Of a DNA stretch of 16,694 nt, positions 1-8,574 are shown piece after piece. This DNA comes from an uncultured Moraxella sp. (GTDB lineage Bacteria; Pseudomonadota; Gammaproteobacteria; Pseudomonadales; Moraxellaceae). The translations under genes and the position numbers were made by a program. The notes beneath the pieces are model-generated. The model made no database searches and had not been told where the DNA came from. It saw only the letters and a program-made list of their open reading frames with translations. The DNA is taken from the NCBI GenBank assembly GCA_927911235.1, contig CAKMOY010000211.1, positions 1 through 16,694 of the forward strand. The letters are read 5' to 3'. Within the stretch, counting starts at the first letter, position 1. Each line of letters opens with the position of its first letter.

Positions 1-3000
1 CATTGCCCAGCGTTTCTTTGCCACGTTGTCTTTTTCCACATAGTTCTGAATACTTTGTTCTATATTTTGTTCAAAGTTTTCATCTTGGTTTGGCTGTGTG
101 GTGATAGGTGTGGTTGTCGTGGTTTGTGCTTTTAAATAAGCACTCACAAACTGACCTTCACGAATCAAGCGTTCACCTTCTTCGCCCAGTTTTTCTAGCA
201 CAAACGCCCCTGCACTGCCCTTTGGATAGGTTGTTTGGTTTTGGGTGATATTTTGCTCAACTTTTATTGATTTAACAGCTTTATCAATATTTTGTCCAAC
301 TAATGTTGGCAAAACATCGCTACTTGCTACAATCTGTCCACGTGGGTCATTACTGGCTCGCTGTGTAACAGGTGCAGGGCATGCATCGGTCTTGCCTGCG
401 GCCGTATGGAACTGTGCATTAGGAGCAATCAAGCTATGATAACTGTCAAGGTTTTCTTGGCTTAAGTTGTGATAGCCATAGTTGCGGAAAAATTGGTTAA
501 ATTCTTCCGTTGCGTCAGCATTTTGCACGTTATCGGACGTTGGTGCAACGCTGTCAAACTGACTAAACTGTGCATGATATGCCGATACCGCACCGATAAA
601 AGCTTTGGCAACGCCAACTTCGGCAATTTGTGCCTGTGCATCAGTCAGATACTGGGCGATAAATTGTCCAACTGTGCCTGTGATTTTTGGCAACGCTCCC
701 TTTGATGGTGTATTTGGTACAGTTGCAACTGTGCCAGTTGGTTGCTGAACTTCACAAAACGCACGGTACACTTCTCGTGGGTCGTTTTTGGCACGTCCTT
801 GCATTGGCACAACGTCTAGCACGATTTTTGGCGTGCTTGGCCCTGCTGCTTGAACTTCCGTTACTGGTGTGGTAACAACAGGCGTATCAGCGGTGTTATC
901 CGTTGGTACGACTGCTGCGAGCATTTCTGTTTTAGCAGTTTCAATTTCAACATTTTCAACTGTAACATTTTCAACCCTTTCTACAGGCGTTTCAACAATT
1001 TCGCCTTTGCTGTTGTCTAGCGAGATGTGCGTGCTGTTGTTATCAGCTTTCACATTATCATTTTTGTGGACTTGCACTTGTACTTGGTTGATGTCCACCG
1101 TGTCACTTTTGCTTTCGGTGGGTTGTTTTTGTACTGATTTTTCGGTTTTTACATCAGCCTTGACGATAGGTTCAGCCATTTGTTTGCTATCCAATGTTTC
1201 ATTGGACACGGCATTGGCATTGTCAAAAGTGCCGTCTTTGGCGACCAATGTTTCGTTGCGTTGTTTTTCGCCACGGCTTTCACGGCGTGAGTTTGGCTCA
1301 CGTTTTGGTAAACTGTCAGTTTTTGCTGATTTTTCTACATGGGTAGATTTTTCTTTGTCATCATTGTCAAAACGTTTGCCTTTTTTGGTTAGTTTTGCTT
1401 TACGACTGTTACGTTTTGTGCTGTCGGTTTTTTCGGCATTGTCATTATTAAAGTTTTGTGCCGTTTGTGCAGTCGACTGATTGGTTACACCTGTTACTTG
1501 GTTCGCATTGCTTGGTGCAACGCTTGGCTCGACGATAGGTGCAGTTGGGTATTGGATTTGACCTTGTACCCCCAGACTTTTTGCCCCTGTATTGACAATG
1601 CTTTCAATGGCAGCTGCCGCATCATGGCTATTAATGCTATGGGTGACTTGGGCTTGCTCGGTTGGGGCAAATAAGTTTGACAACCAAGCGACCGCACTTG
1701 GCGCAGGTATAGCCACTGCCGTATTTTGTGCGACAGTTTGCGTTTGCTCGGCTTTTGGTTGTGCGACAGGTTGATTGTTTGACTTTTGTTTATTTTGTGC
1801 TTTGTCTTGTGGTTGTGCATTGGCACTGTTTGACCATGTGTTATTTTGGTTTTGATTTACCACACGGTTTTCATTTTCTTCGGTATGCCAATCGCTTGTG
1901 TCATAACCACGGTCGTTGTATTCTTGTTCTTGGCTTTCGGCAATTCGCTCATAGCTTGATGGGGCGTAGCCGTCCGCATTGTAAGCAATGTGAAATTCTG
2001 GCGACTCTAAGTGAGCGTGTGGTAAAATGGTAATGCGTGTGCCACTTTCTCGCTCCAAATACACCAAACTATCTCGTTTTTCGTTTAACAAAAACGCCGC
2101 AATATCAGTCGGTACGTCTGCTTGGATTTCGCCATGACGTTCTTGTAGGGCTTTTTGCTCAATCTGACGCATGATAGACAACGCAAGCGAACGCAAATCA
2201 CGAATCATACCTGTGCCATGGCAACGTGGGCAAAGATAGCCAGTTGCCTCTTCTAACGATGGACGCAGACGCTGACGGCTCATCTCAAGCAAGCCAAAAC
2301 GAGAAATTTCGGCAAATTGGATTCTGGCTCTGTCGTTTTTGGTGGCTTCTTTGATACGGTTTTCTACTTGTTTTTGATGCTCTTCGGTTGCCATATCAAT
2401 AAAATCAATGACAATCAAACCGCCCATATCCCGCAACCGCAACTGACGAGCGATTTCGTCCGCCGCCTCAAGATTGGTGTGAAAAGCAGTTGCCGATACG
2501 TCCGCACCTTTGGTAGATTTTGACGAGTTGATATCAATAGACACCATCGCCTCAGTTTGGTCAATCACGATTGAACCGCCACTTGGCAAACGCACCTCAC
2601 GTTGATACGCCGTTTCAATCTGTTTTTCAATACCAAAACGGCTAAACATCGGCTCATAATCCACATATTTACGTAACTTGCCTAACTGTTGTGGCATCAT
2701 GGTTTCAATAAAATGTGCCGCCTCATTATAAGCATACTCATTGTCCACCCACACTTCCACAATATCATCACGCAAATAATCACGCACCGCACGAGTAACC
2801 ACGCTCGCCTCTTGATGGACAAGGCGTGGCGATGGGAAATTTTGATTTTGATATAAAATATTTTGCCAAGTGTTTAACAAATAGTCAAGGTCGTGCTGTA
2901 ACTCATCTTTATTTCTGCCAATCCCTGCGGTACGGATAATCACGCTCATCTCTTTTGGCAATTTTAAACTTGCCAATGCCTGTTTCATCTCTTCACGCAA

Positions 3001-3429
3001 TTTGCCCAAAATTTGACGAGAAATCCCACCACCTTTTGGATTGTTTGGCATTAACACCAAATAACGACCCGCCAGTGAAATATAAGTGGACAACGCCGCA
3101 CCCTTGTTGCCACGCTCTTCTTTTTCCACTTGGATAATCAGCTCATCGCCTTCTTTGATTAACTGCTTGATACTGCCGTTACGCACATCGCCAGACAGAT
3201 ATTCAGGTGCGATTTCACGAATGGGCAAAAAACCTTGACGAGCCGAGCCATATTCCACAAAAACCGCTTCCAAAGACGGCTCAACACGGGTTACATGACC
3301 CTTATAAATATTGGCTTTTTTCTGCTCACGGGTACGATTTTCTAAATCAAAATCGTAAAGATGATTGCCATTACAAAGTGCCACACGCACTTCTTCGGCA
3401 TGGGTGGCATTGATTAAAATACGTTTCAT
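1..3429 (-). CDS. rne: Ribonuclease E (C-terminus beyond window edge)
   Basis: Endoribonuclease of the RNA degradosome that cuts single-stranded A/U-rich RNA in mRNA decay and in rRNA and tRNA maturation. The frame is open for 1143 codons from the ATG at 3429 to the left edge, so the stop is not in the window. The first ~510 residues match the E. coli catalytic half closely. They include the S1 region (about residues 36-120), the metal-binding aspartates D299 and D342 (E. coli D303 and D346), and the Zn-link CPRC at C400/C403 (E. coli C404/C407). The remaining >600 residues are low-complexity, rich in Q/N/T/V, with a basic patch around residues 680-730 that should bind RNA. Two NDPR motifs lie at residues 882-885 and 1027-1030; such short motifs are known from pseudomonad RNase E scaffolds. 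It is divergent from rluC, as in many gammaproteobacteria. Expression is probably autoregulated through the long leader. Identity is secure; partner-binding sites are inferred. Confidence 0.97.
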   Translation of the reverse strand, partial: MKRILINATHAEEVRVALCNGNHLYDFDLENRTREQKKANIYKGHVTRVEPSLEAVFVEYGSARQGFLPIREIAPEYLSGDVRNGSIKQLIKEGDELIIQVEKEERGNKGAALSTYISLAGRYLVLMPNNPKGGGISRQILGKLREEMKQALASLKLPKEMSVIIRTAGIGRNKDELQHDLDYLLNTWQNILYQNQNFPSPRLVHQEASVVTRAVRDYLRDDIVEVWVDNEYAYNEAAHFIETMMPQQLGKLRKYVDYEPMFSRFGIEKQIETAYQREVRLPSGGSIVIDQTEAMVSIDINSSKSTKGADVSATAFHTNLEAADEIARQLRLRDMGGLIVIDFIDMATEEHQKQVENRIKEATKNDRARIQFAEISRFGLLEMSRQRLRPSLEEATGYLCPRCHGTGMIRDLRSLALSIMRQIEQKALQERHGEIQADVPTDIAAFLLNEKRDSLVYLERESGTRITILPHAHLESPEFHIAYNADGYAPSSYERIAESQEQEYNDRGYDTSDWHTEENENRVVNQNQNNTWSNSANAQPQDKAQNKQKSNNQPVAQPKAEQTQTVAQNTAVAIPAPSAVAWLSNLFAPTEQAQVTHSINSHDAAAAIESIVNTGAKSLGVQGQIQYPTAPIVEPSVAPSNANQVTGVTNQSTAQTAQNFNNDNAEKTDSTKRNSRKAKLTKKGKRFDNDDKEKSTHVEKSAKTDSLPKREPNSRRESRGEKQRNETLVAKDGTFDNANAVSNETLDSKQMAEPIVKADVKTEKSVQKQPTESKSDTVDINQVQVQVHKNDNVKADNNSTHISLDNSKGEIVETPVERVENVTVENVEIETAKTEMLAAVVPTDNTADTPVVTTPVTEVQAAGPSTPKIVLDVVPMQGRAKNDPREVYRAFCEVQQPTGTVATVPNTPSKGALPKITGTVGQFIAQYLTDAQAQIAEVGVAKAFIGAVSAYHAQFSQFDSVAPTSDNVQNADATEEFNQFFRNYGYHNLSQENLDSYHSLIAPNAQFHTAAGKTDACPAPVTQRASNDPRGQIVASSDVLPTLVGQNIDKAVKSIKVEQNITQNQTTYPKGSAGAFVLEKLGEEGERLIREGQFVSAYLKAQTTTTTPITTQPNQDENFEQNIEQSIQNYVEKDNVAKKRWAM

Positions 3430-3533
3430 GTTAAATTCCTTAACACAAACCATATTCACAGATGAAAAAACATAACAAAAAACGATTTGTTTAAAAAAAA
3501 TACTTTAAAAACAAATACTTATATTTATTAGCA

Positions 3534-3556
3534 GTGGTAAAATCAGCATTTACCAC
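3534..3556 (-). promoter_or_regulatory. Hairpin in rne 5' leader
   Basis: A perfect 8-bp stem (GTGGTAAA at 3534-3541 pairing with TTTACCAC at 3549-3556) closes a 7-base loop about 105 bases upstream of the rne start codon, inside the predicted leader. In E. coli, stem-loops in the rne leader recruit RNase E to its own mRNA and mediate feedback control. This hairpin is placed where such an element would lie. Equivalence to the E. coli hp2/hp3 element is inferred, since only the stem is visible. Confidence 0.4.
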
Positions 3557-3723
3557 CCATTAAAAATTGGGGAAACACGCACGGTTCGTCATTAAAAAAC
3601 CTTTATAAGTTTTGTGTGTTACGTTCGTTACTTGTTTAAATAAAAACTTAGCAAAAGATGATTTTTGCCAAAAAAATTGTTGATGTTTTTTGTTGGGTTG
3701 GTTTCGCCCAAATTGCTTATCGG

Positions 3724-3794
3724 TTCATACGGTTTGTGTTTTTTATGTCAATTTTAAAATAGGGGTTTAAAATATAGTTTTAAACTTTTGTCAA
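3724..3794 (-). promoter_or_regulatory. Candidate rne promoters (two TTGACA boxes)
   Basis: On the minus strand a perfect TTGACA at 3751-3746 is followed after 16 bases by TATGAA at 3729-3724, giving a start near 3717 and a leader of about 290 nt for rne. A second perfect TTGACA at 3794-3789 is followed after 17 bases by the weaker TTTAAA at 3771-3766. Long leaders with several promoters are typical of rne in gammaproteobacteria. The boxes are seen directly; their activity is inferred. Confidence 0.4.
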
Positions 3795-4008
3795 CAAAAA
3801 CACTTAAGCACAATCATAAAATTTTGTTTACCAACAATATATTACTCCATTATGCCAAAATAAAAATTTTTTGGGTTAATTTTTTGCACTTTTTTTTACA
3901 TTTTTTTTTGGATAAAAATGGCAAATTTTTGCTAAAAAAGATAATTTACGCAAGATAAAATTAACGTGGTAAACTATAACAAATTTTTTCAAAAACGGCT
4001 ATCAAAAA

Positions 4009-5255
4009 ATGACAACAAAACCTTTTTCATCAAAAAAAACCGATAAAAACCATCAAAAATCTAATTTTGACCCAAAAAACAAAAATAAGTTTGGCAAAAA
4101 TTCAAAAAACAAACAAAAGTTTGATAAAAAACCAAACAGCCAATTTAACAAAAAAATCAAACAATCGCCCACAAAAAATCCATACCAAACGATTTTAACA
4201 ATGAACAATTTATCCAAGAATTGGCGGACGAACTTAACATTAACACCAAAGAAATGTTTAGCAATGAACAACCCAAAAGTAAAGATAAATATCAACATTT
4301 AACAGGTAATGATGATATTGAAGATTTTGGCAAAGTCAATTACATCACGGTTACTCGCCAACAGCACGACCAACGACTTGACAATTTTTTATTAGCTCGT
4401 TTAAAAGGATTGCCACGTTCGCACGTTTACAATCTGATTCGCTCGGACGAAGTGCGTGTTAATGGCAAACGTGCCAAAGCCTACGACAAACTGGAGCGTG
4501 GCGATGTCGTGCGGATTGCCCCTGTGCATCTGGCAACTCGTGAAAAACCTGTGATTAGCGAAGATTTTGCCAAAGGTTTGCTTGAGCGGATTGTGTATGA
4601 AGATGACGGTTTAATCGTGCTAAACAAGCCGTCTGGCATGGCAGTGCATGGCGGAAGTGGCGAGAGTTTTGGCGTGATTGAAGCCATGCGAGAAGCAACT
4701 GGCAAAAAATATTTGGAACTGGTTCACCGCATTGACAAAGATACGTCAGGGCTTTTGATGATTGCCAAAAAACGCTCAACACTCAAAGTTTTGCAAGACC
4801 ATTTGCGTGAAAAAACTTTGCAAAAAAATTATCTGTGTATCGTAACAGGTTGGGTCAAACAAGACACGCAAATCATTGATAAACCGCTGTTAAAATACAG
4901 TCTTGCCAATGGTGAACGCCGTGTCAAAGTTGATGACAAAGCCCAAATCAATAAAGAGAGCAAGCCTGCCCAAACCCAAATCACGGTGTTAAGCCGTTTT
5001 GAGTTGCACGGTAAAAAGGTGAGCCTTGTCAAAGCCAGTCCTTTGACAGGTCGCACCCACCAAATTCGTGTGCATATGGCGTATATCGGTCATGCGTTAT
5101 TGGGCGATGATAAATACAATTTGCAAGACAAATCAGGCGTTAGACGGCTTTGTTTGCACGCTTATGAATTGCACATTCCAGACTATGATGTGATAAAAGC
5201 TGAGTTGCCAAATGATTTGCAAAGTTTGATTGGTACAAATTTTTTTGATAATTAA
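4009..5255 (+). CDS. rluC: 23S rRNA pseudouridine synthase RluC, with basic N-terminal extension in a shifted frame
   Basis: Converts specific uridines of 23S rRNA (955, 2504 and 2580 in E. coli) to pseudouridine. The uninterrupted RluC frame runs from a TTG at 4221 (or an ATG at 4254) to 5255. It holds an S4 RNA-binding domain near its start and the RluA-family catalytic motif HRIDKDTSG, whose Asp codon is at 4734-4736; the GRTHQIRVH motif follows. Upstream, an ATG at 4009 opens a Lys/Asn/Gln-rich frame of about 55 residues. An extra A in the A6 run at 4173-4178 (or the A7 run at 4150-4156) joins it to the RluC frame through an acidic segment, PNDFNNEQFIQELADELN. The joined protein would be 415 aa against about 319 in E. 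coli. A TATAAC box just before 4009 favours the upstream start. The core identity is secure; the true start is not. DUF2157 follows 34 bases downstream, probably co-transcribed. Confidence 0.9.
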
Positions 5256-5289
5256 TTTTTTGTCAATTCACAAAGAAAAAAGGTGTGCT

Positions 5290-6379
5290 ATGCAGTCCAA
5301 CAACCCCACCCAACAACTACTTGACACCGCTTTAACCGACCAAATCATTACCCCTGACCAACACCAACAGTTGCTCGCTCGTTACGAGCAACTTGCTTCA
5401 CACAATTTTGACAAAAATACGCAAATTCAAACAAACGACAGCCCAAAATTTGTGCTATCGCATTTGCTGTATTATCTAGGCGGCATGATAGCGATTGGGG
5501 CGATGAGCGTGTTTATGACGCTTGGCTTTAGCCTATACGGTAGCGGTGCGATGATGACAATTTGCGTGTGTTATGCGGTATTGGCAAGTTGTATTGCTCG
5601 CTTTTTGTACCAAAAAATCTGAAAACACCGTATAGCATTTTGCTTGGTTTTATTTTGTGCCTTGTACCGTTGTTTACATTTGCGTTGCAACATTATTTGG
5701 GATTTTGGCAAGAATACAGCGATTATCAGCAGTATCATCAATGGGTTAGCCCACAATGGTTGATTTTGGAAGTGGCGACTTTGCTGGTCGGTGTGGCGAT
5801 GTTATGGCGTTTTCGCCGTAGTTTTTTGACTTTGCCGATTGCGCTTACGCTGTGGTATTTGTCAATGGATATCGCACCGTTATTGACCCAAAGCGAATTG
5901 GATTGGGATTTGCGTCAGTTGGTGTCGGTGTATTTTGGTTTGGCGGTGATTGTGGGGGCGATTTGGATAGACATTCGTCAGCATACTCGCCAAAGCGTGA
6001 TTGAGCAAGATTTTGCATTTTGGTTGTATATTGTCGGTGTCATGACGTTTTGGGGCGGTTTGTCGTTGCAGGATTCGGACAGCGAATTGGCAAAATTTAT
6101 GTATTGTATGATAAATGTCGCCTTGCTGTTGCTCGGTGTGGTGTTACGCAGACGGGTGTTTGCGGTGTTTGGCGGTATGGGGATTGCCATGTATCTTGGG
6201 CATTTGGCGTATGAAGTATTCAAAGACAGCATGATTTTTCCGCTAATCGTGGCGTTGATTGGCTTTGCGGTGATATTTTTGGGTGTGTTTTGGCAAAAAA
6301 CGAAAGCCGTATTTATGCCAAATTGTTGTCTTTTTTACCAACTCATTGGCAACATACGCTCAAAAATTTACATCAATAA
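5290..6379 (+). pseudogene. DUF2157 multi-pass membrane protein, two homopolymer frameshifts
   Basis: The ATG at 5290 has a good Shine-Dalgarno (AAAGG about 6 bases upstream). The product resembles DUF2157 proteins: a soluble N-terminus of about 60 residues with a Q/H/L-rich helical segment, then many hydrophobic segments that predict an inner-membrane protein of unknown function. As read, the frame stops at 5620-5622. It resumes if one A is added to the A6 run at 5612-5617, which gives a smooth YQKNLKTPYSILLG junction. A second missing A in the A6 run at 6295-6300 would replace an atypical tail with WQKNESRIYAKLLSFLP and a stop at 6377-6379. With both bases restored the protein is 363 aa and in frame throughout. 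It follows rluC by 34 bases, probably in the same transcript. Family assignment is moderately sure; whether it is broken or mis-sequenced cannot be told here. Confidence 0.75.
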
Positions 6380-6449
6380 AGCTTTTTACCAACTATTTTT
6401 GACAAAACTTTTACCAAGCCTTTTGCCAATATTGTAAAAAATGCTTTTG

Positions 6450-6811
6450 TCAAATTTGACCTTTTGCCAAAGCCGACTGATAACTGGGCAAAGTTTCTAT
6501 GCGTGTCAAATAGTCGTCAATCGCTGAATACCGTTCAAAGTTCGGCACGCTCACCGCCAATGCCGACAGCATAAACTGTATCAAAATATCCACCGCCGTC
6601 AAATGCTCACCCACAAAAAAAGCGGTATCAGATAGTTTTTTTGCCAAATGGGTGTTGATAAATGCCAATTGTTCGTACAAGGTGGGATTAAGATAATGGC
6701 TATCAACCGCTTGCCCTTTTGCATTTCGTTCACAAAAAATCAACTCAAACGACACGTCTAACGCAATGAACAGCCAATGATACGTTGTGAACGGGCGTTG
6801 GGTAAATGAAA
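6450..6811 (-). pseudogene. Glutathione S-transferase C-terminal domain remnant
   Basis: The translated frame carries a typical GST C-terminal helical domain: a WLF-ALD helix, then EQLAFINTHL, then FFVGEHLTAVDILIQFML with the conserved N-capping Thr and Asp of the GST fold, and a final helix ending at the TGA at 6452-6450. There is no thioredoxin-like N-terminal domain and so no glutathione-binding site. Recognisable homology begins around 6810, and the MFS gene stop lies only about 50 bases further upstream on this strand. A GTG at 6755 opens the longest annotated-style frame, but homology extends past it, so it is unlikely to be a real start. I read this as a 5'-deleted gene. It is convergent with DUF2157. 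Confidence 0.7.
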
Positions 6812-6859
6812 TAATTGATACATCGAAATATTTGTAAGAATTTGATTTTAATGAAATTT

Positions 6860-8227
6860 TTAGGAATATATTTGTTTATTCGGTGCAGTTTCTTTTAAGG
6901 TCATTAACACAGGCAATACACATAGTGCCACCACCATAATCATAATTCCTGCTGAATATGCTTTGCCTGTCGCATTGGTAAAAAGTTGTGCCAATAATGG
7001 CGTTAAACCGCCAAATACTGCCGTCGCAAGCGTTACACCTAACGCAAGCCCAGATAACCGCACATGGGTCGCAAACTGTTCAGACGTTGCCGAAGCCGCC
7101 ACCGCACTCACTGCTCCTGCTGAACAGGCAAGCACCACCGCCCCAACCAATGCCATCATAACATGGGCTGTCGCCATCATATTAAACAGCACAATCGGCA
7201 AAATCATATTGGCAATACACGCACCGATTAATACAGGTTTGCGACCAATTTTATCAGATAAAGCCCCAATCATCGGTGTAATCACAATCACCGAAAAAGA
7301 AGCAATCGTGGATAGCCATAACGCAATATTTTGTGGAACTTTCACGGTCTCCACCAAAAAAACAGGCACAAAGGTAATACCGACATAATAAGTGATTGAA
7401 CCCAAAGCCGAAATCGCAAAAGTTTTGGCAATCTCAGGTTTGTGATATTTTAACGCTAAAAGCAAAGGCGATGTGGCATTTTCTTTTGACACACCGTGAT
7501 TTGACTTTGCTACAATGGACGTGTGATGGACTGACTGATTTTGCTGAATAAATTTGACAAACTCAGGCGTTTCTGCCATGCGATGACGAGAAATGAGTAC
7601 AAGCAATGCCAAAACTGCACCAAAAATAAACGGCAATCGCCAACCATAAGTCAATAAATCTTCGGCAAAAAAATGCACCGTAACTGCACTGACAAACACC
7701 GCTAACAACCCACCTATCTCACTAAAGGCTGATGCCAAAGACGCAACAAAACCACGTTTATGCGGTTTTGCTCCTTCTACCAAATACGCTACCACACCTG
7801 TATATTCGCCACCCACAGAAAACGCCATCACACAACGTAACAACAACATCAAAATCCCAGACCAAATACCAATGCTCTCAAACGTTGGCAACAATGCTGT
7901 CAAAAACATAGCGATACTCATCATTGTCATCGTTACCAGCAAAGTTGCACGTCTGCCAAATCTATCGCCAAAATGCCCAAAAAACATCGCCCCCAACGGA
8001 CGCATCAAATATGACACCGCAAAACCTGCCAACGTGATAACAATGGACGTTGGGTTATCTCCAAAAAACACTTTGGACAACACCGTAGCAAAGTACAAAT
8101 ATAAGGTAAAATCATACCATTCCACAATCGTGGAAAAAGAAGCAACCAATAACGAACTTTTAGGCAAAGGCTTACCGTCTTGATATGATTGGGTGTCAGA
8201 AAGGTTCAGAATTGATGCGTTAGTCAT
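6860..8227 (-). CDS. MFS transporter, metabolite:H+ symporter (MHS, ProP/KgtP-like) family
   Basis: A 455-residue protein of the usual length for an inner-membrane MFS symporter that imports an organic acid or zwitterionic osmolyte with protons. The MHS signature WYDF lies in TM1 (about residues 37-40). The loop 2-3 motif GHFGDRFGRR is at residues 84-93 and its second-half counterpart GALSDKIGRKPVL follows TM8. Both halves show six hydrophobic segments. The central cytoplasmic loop (about residues 215-260) is polar and His/Ser-rich. The start is the ATG at 8227; the Shine-Dalgarno is weak. The substrate cannot be fixed: shikimate, alpha-ketoglutarate, citrate and proline/betaine carriers all share these motifs. 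The C-terminus lacks the long coiled coil that marks osmosensory ProP, so a ProP role is less likely. The frame is intact despite two in-frame T7 runs. Confidence 0.92.
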   Translation of the reverse strand: MTNASILNLSDTQSYQDGKPLPKSSLLVASFSTIVEWYDFTLYLYFATVLSKVFFGDNPTSIVITLAGFAVSYLMRPLGAMFFGHFGDRFGRRATLLVTMTMMSIAMFLTALLPTFESIGIWSGILMLLLRCVMAFSVGGEYTGVVAYLVEGAKPHKRGFVASLASAFSEIGGLLAVFVSAVTVHFFAEDLLTYGWRLPFIFGAVLALLVLISRHRMAETPEFVKFIQQNQSVHHTSIVAKSNHGVSKENATSPLLLALKYHKPEIAKTFAISALGSITYYVGITFVPVFLVETVKVPQNIALWLSTIASFSVIVITPMIGALSDKIGRKPVLIGACIANMILPIVLFNMMATAHVMMALVGAVVLACSAGAVSAVAASATSEQFATHVRLSGLALGVTLATAVFGGLTPLLAQLFTNATGKAYSAGIMIMVVALCVLPVLMTLKETAPNKQIYS

Positions 8228-8268
8228 AGGCTTTTAAAATTATTTCAAAAAATCCAAATAATCAGCGA

Positions 8269-8397
8269 TTAAAAACGTGGGTTTTTAAGCTCTTCAAGTT
8301 TTTGCCCCAAGGCTTTTTCCAATTTTTGACCAAACGACTGCCATTCACGCTCATCAGTTTTGATGACAACGTTTGAGTTACCACTGGTATTCGCCAT
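8269..8397 (-). CDS. Possible 42-residue small protein of unknown function
   Basis: A short frame with an ATG at 8397-8395 and a TAA at 8271-8269 encodes 42 residues. After a polar N-terminus (MANTSGNSNVVIK) comes an amphipathic helix-like segment, EREWQSFGQKLEKALGQKLE, then a short basic end. There is no signal peptide or membrane segment. It precedes the MFS gene by 41 bases on the same strand, so the two could be co-transcribed. The regular heptad-like composition argues for a real protein. Weak points are the lack of a clear Shine-Dalgarno and the short length. I do not recognise the family. Confidence 0.4.
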   Translation of the reverse strand: MANTSGNSNVVIKTDEREWQSFGQKLEKALGQKLEELKNPRF

Positions 8398-8574
8398 GGT
8401 TTGGACTTACCATATTAACAGAACAACATGTAACAGCGAATGCCAAGGCTACAATCATTGTCATGTTTTTAGAAAATTTGTGTAAGTTGTGAGAATACAT
8501 AAATTGTAAGAACCCGTATTCATAACATCTTTGCAATGAAAAATGCAATAAACTGTGAACAAATGCTAAACAAA
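8398..8574. other. Intergenic stretch between the small ORF and the DUF4105 gene
   Basis: No confident gene is seen here. A minus-strand frame could encode a 28-40 residue peptide with a hydrophobic stretch ending in two cysteines (ATG at 8500 or 8464, stop at 8380-8378), but it has no Shine-Dalgarno and a poor lipobox. On the minus strand a TTGCAT box followed after 18 bases by TATGAA (around 8550-8520) could serve as a weak promoter for the small ORF and MFS gene. Confidence 0.3.

Larger units (their letters stand above)
3430..4008. promoter_or_regulatory. AT-rich divergent regulatory region between rne and rluC
   Basis: This 579-base gene-free stretch holds long A and T runs, including T8-T9 tracts near 3890-3909. 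It should carry the outward promoters of rne (minus) and rluC (plus). The rne side has two perfect TTGACA boxes and a strong hairpin, listed separately. On the rluC side a TATAAC box at 3975-3980 sits about 29 bases before the ATG at 4009, but I see no good -35 box at normal spacing. A second weak hairpin, GCAAAA/TTTTGC, lies around 3651-3668. No open reading frame here looks like a protein. Confidence 0.6.

Noticed and set aside
869..1480. Long plus-strand ORF of about 200 codons
   Set aside because: It is antisense to the RNase E scaffold domain; its Ser/Thr/Leu-rich composition mirrors the low-complexity gene on the other strand and it has no ribosome-binding site.
6963..7388. Plus-strand ORF of 141 codons within the MFS gene
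   Set aside because: Antisense shadow of the transporter; Ala/Thr-rich as expected for the complement of membrane-segment codons.
8378..8500. Possible tiny lipoprotein with a hydrophobic stretch ending in two cysteines (minus strand)
   Set aside because: No Shine-Dalgarno, a poor lipobox (AVTC), overlap with the better 42-residue frame, and no recognisable mature sequence.
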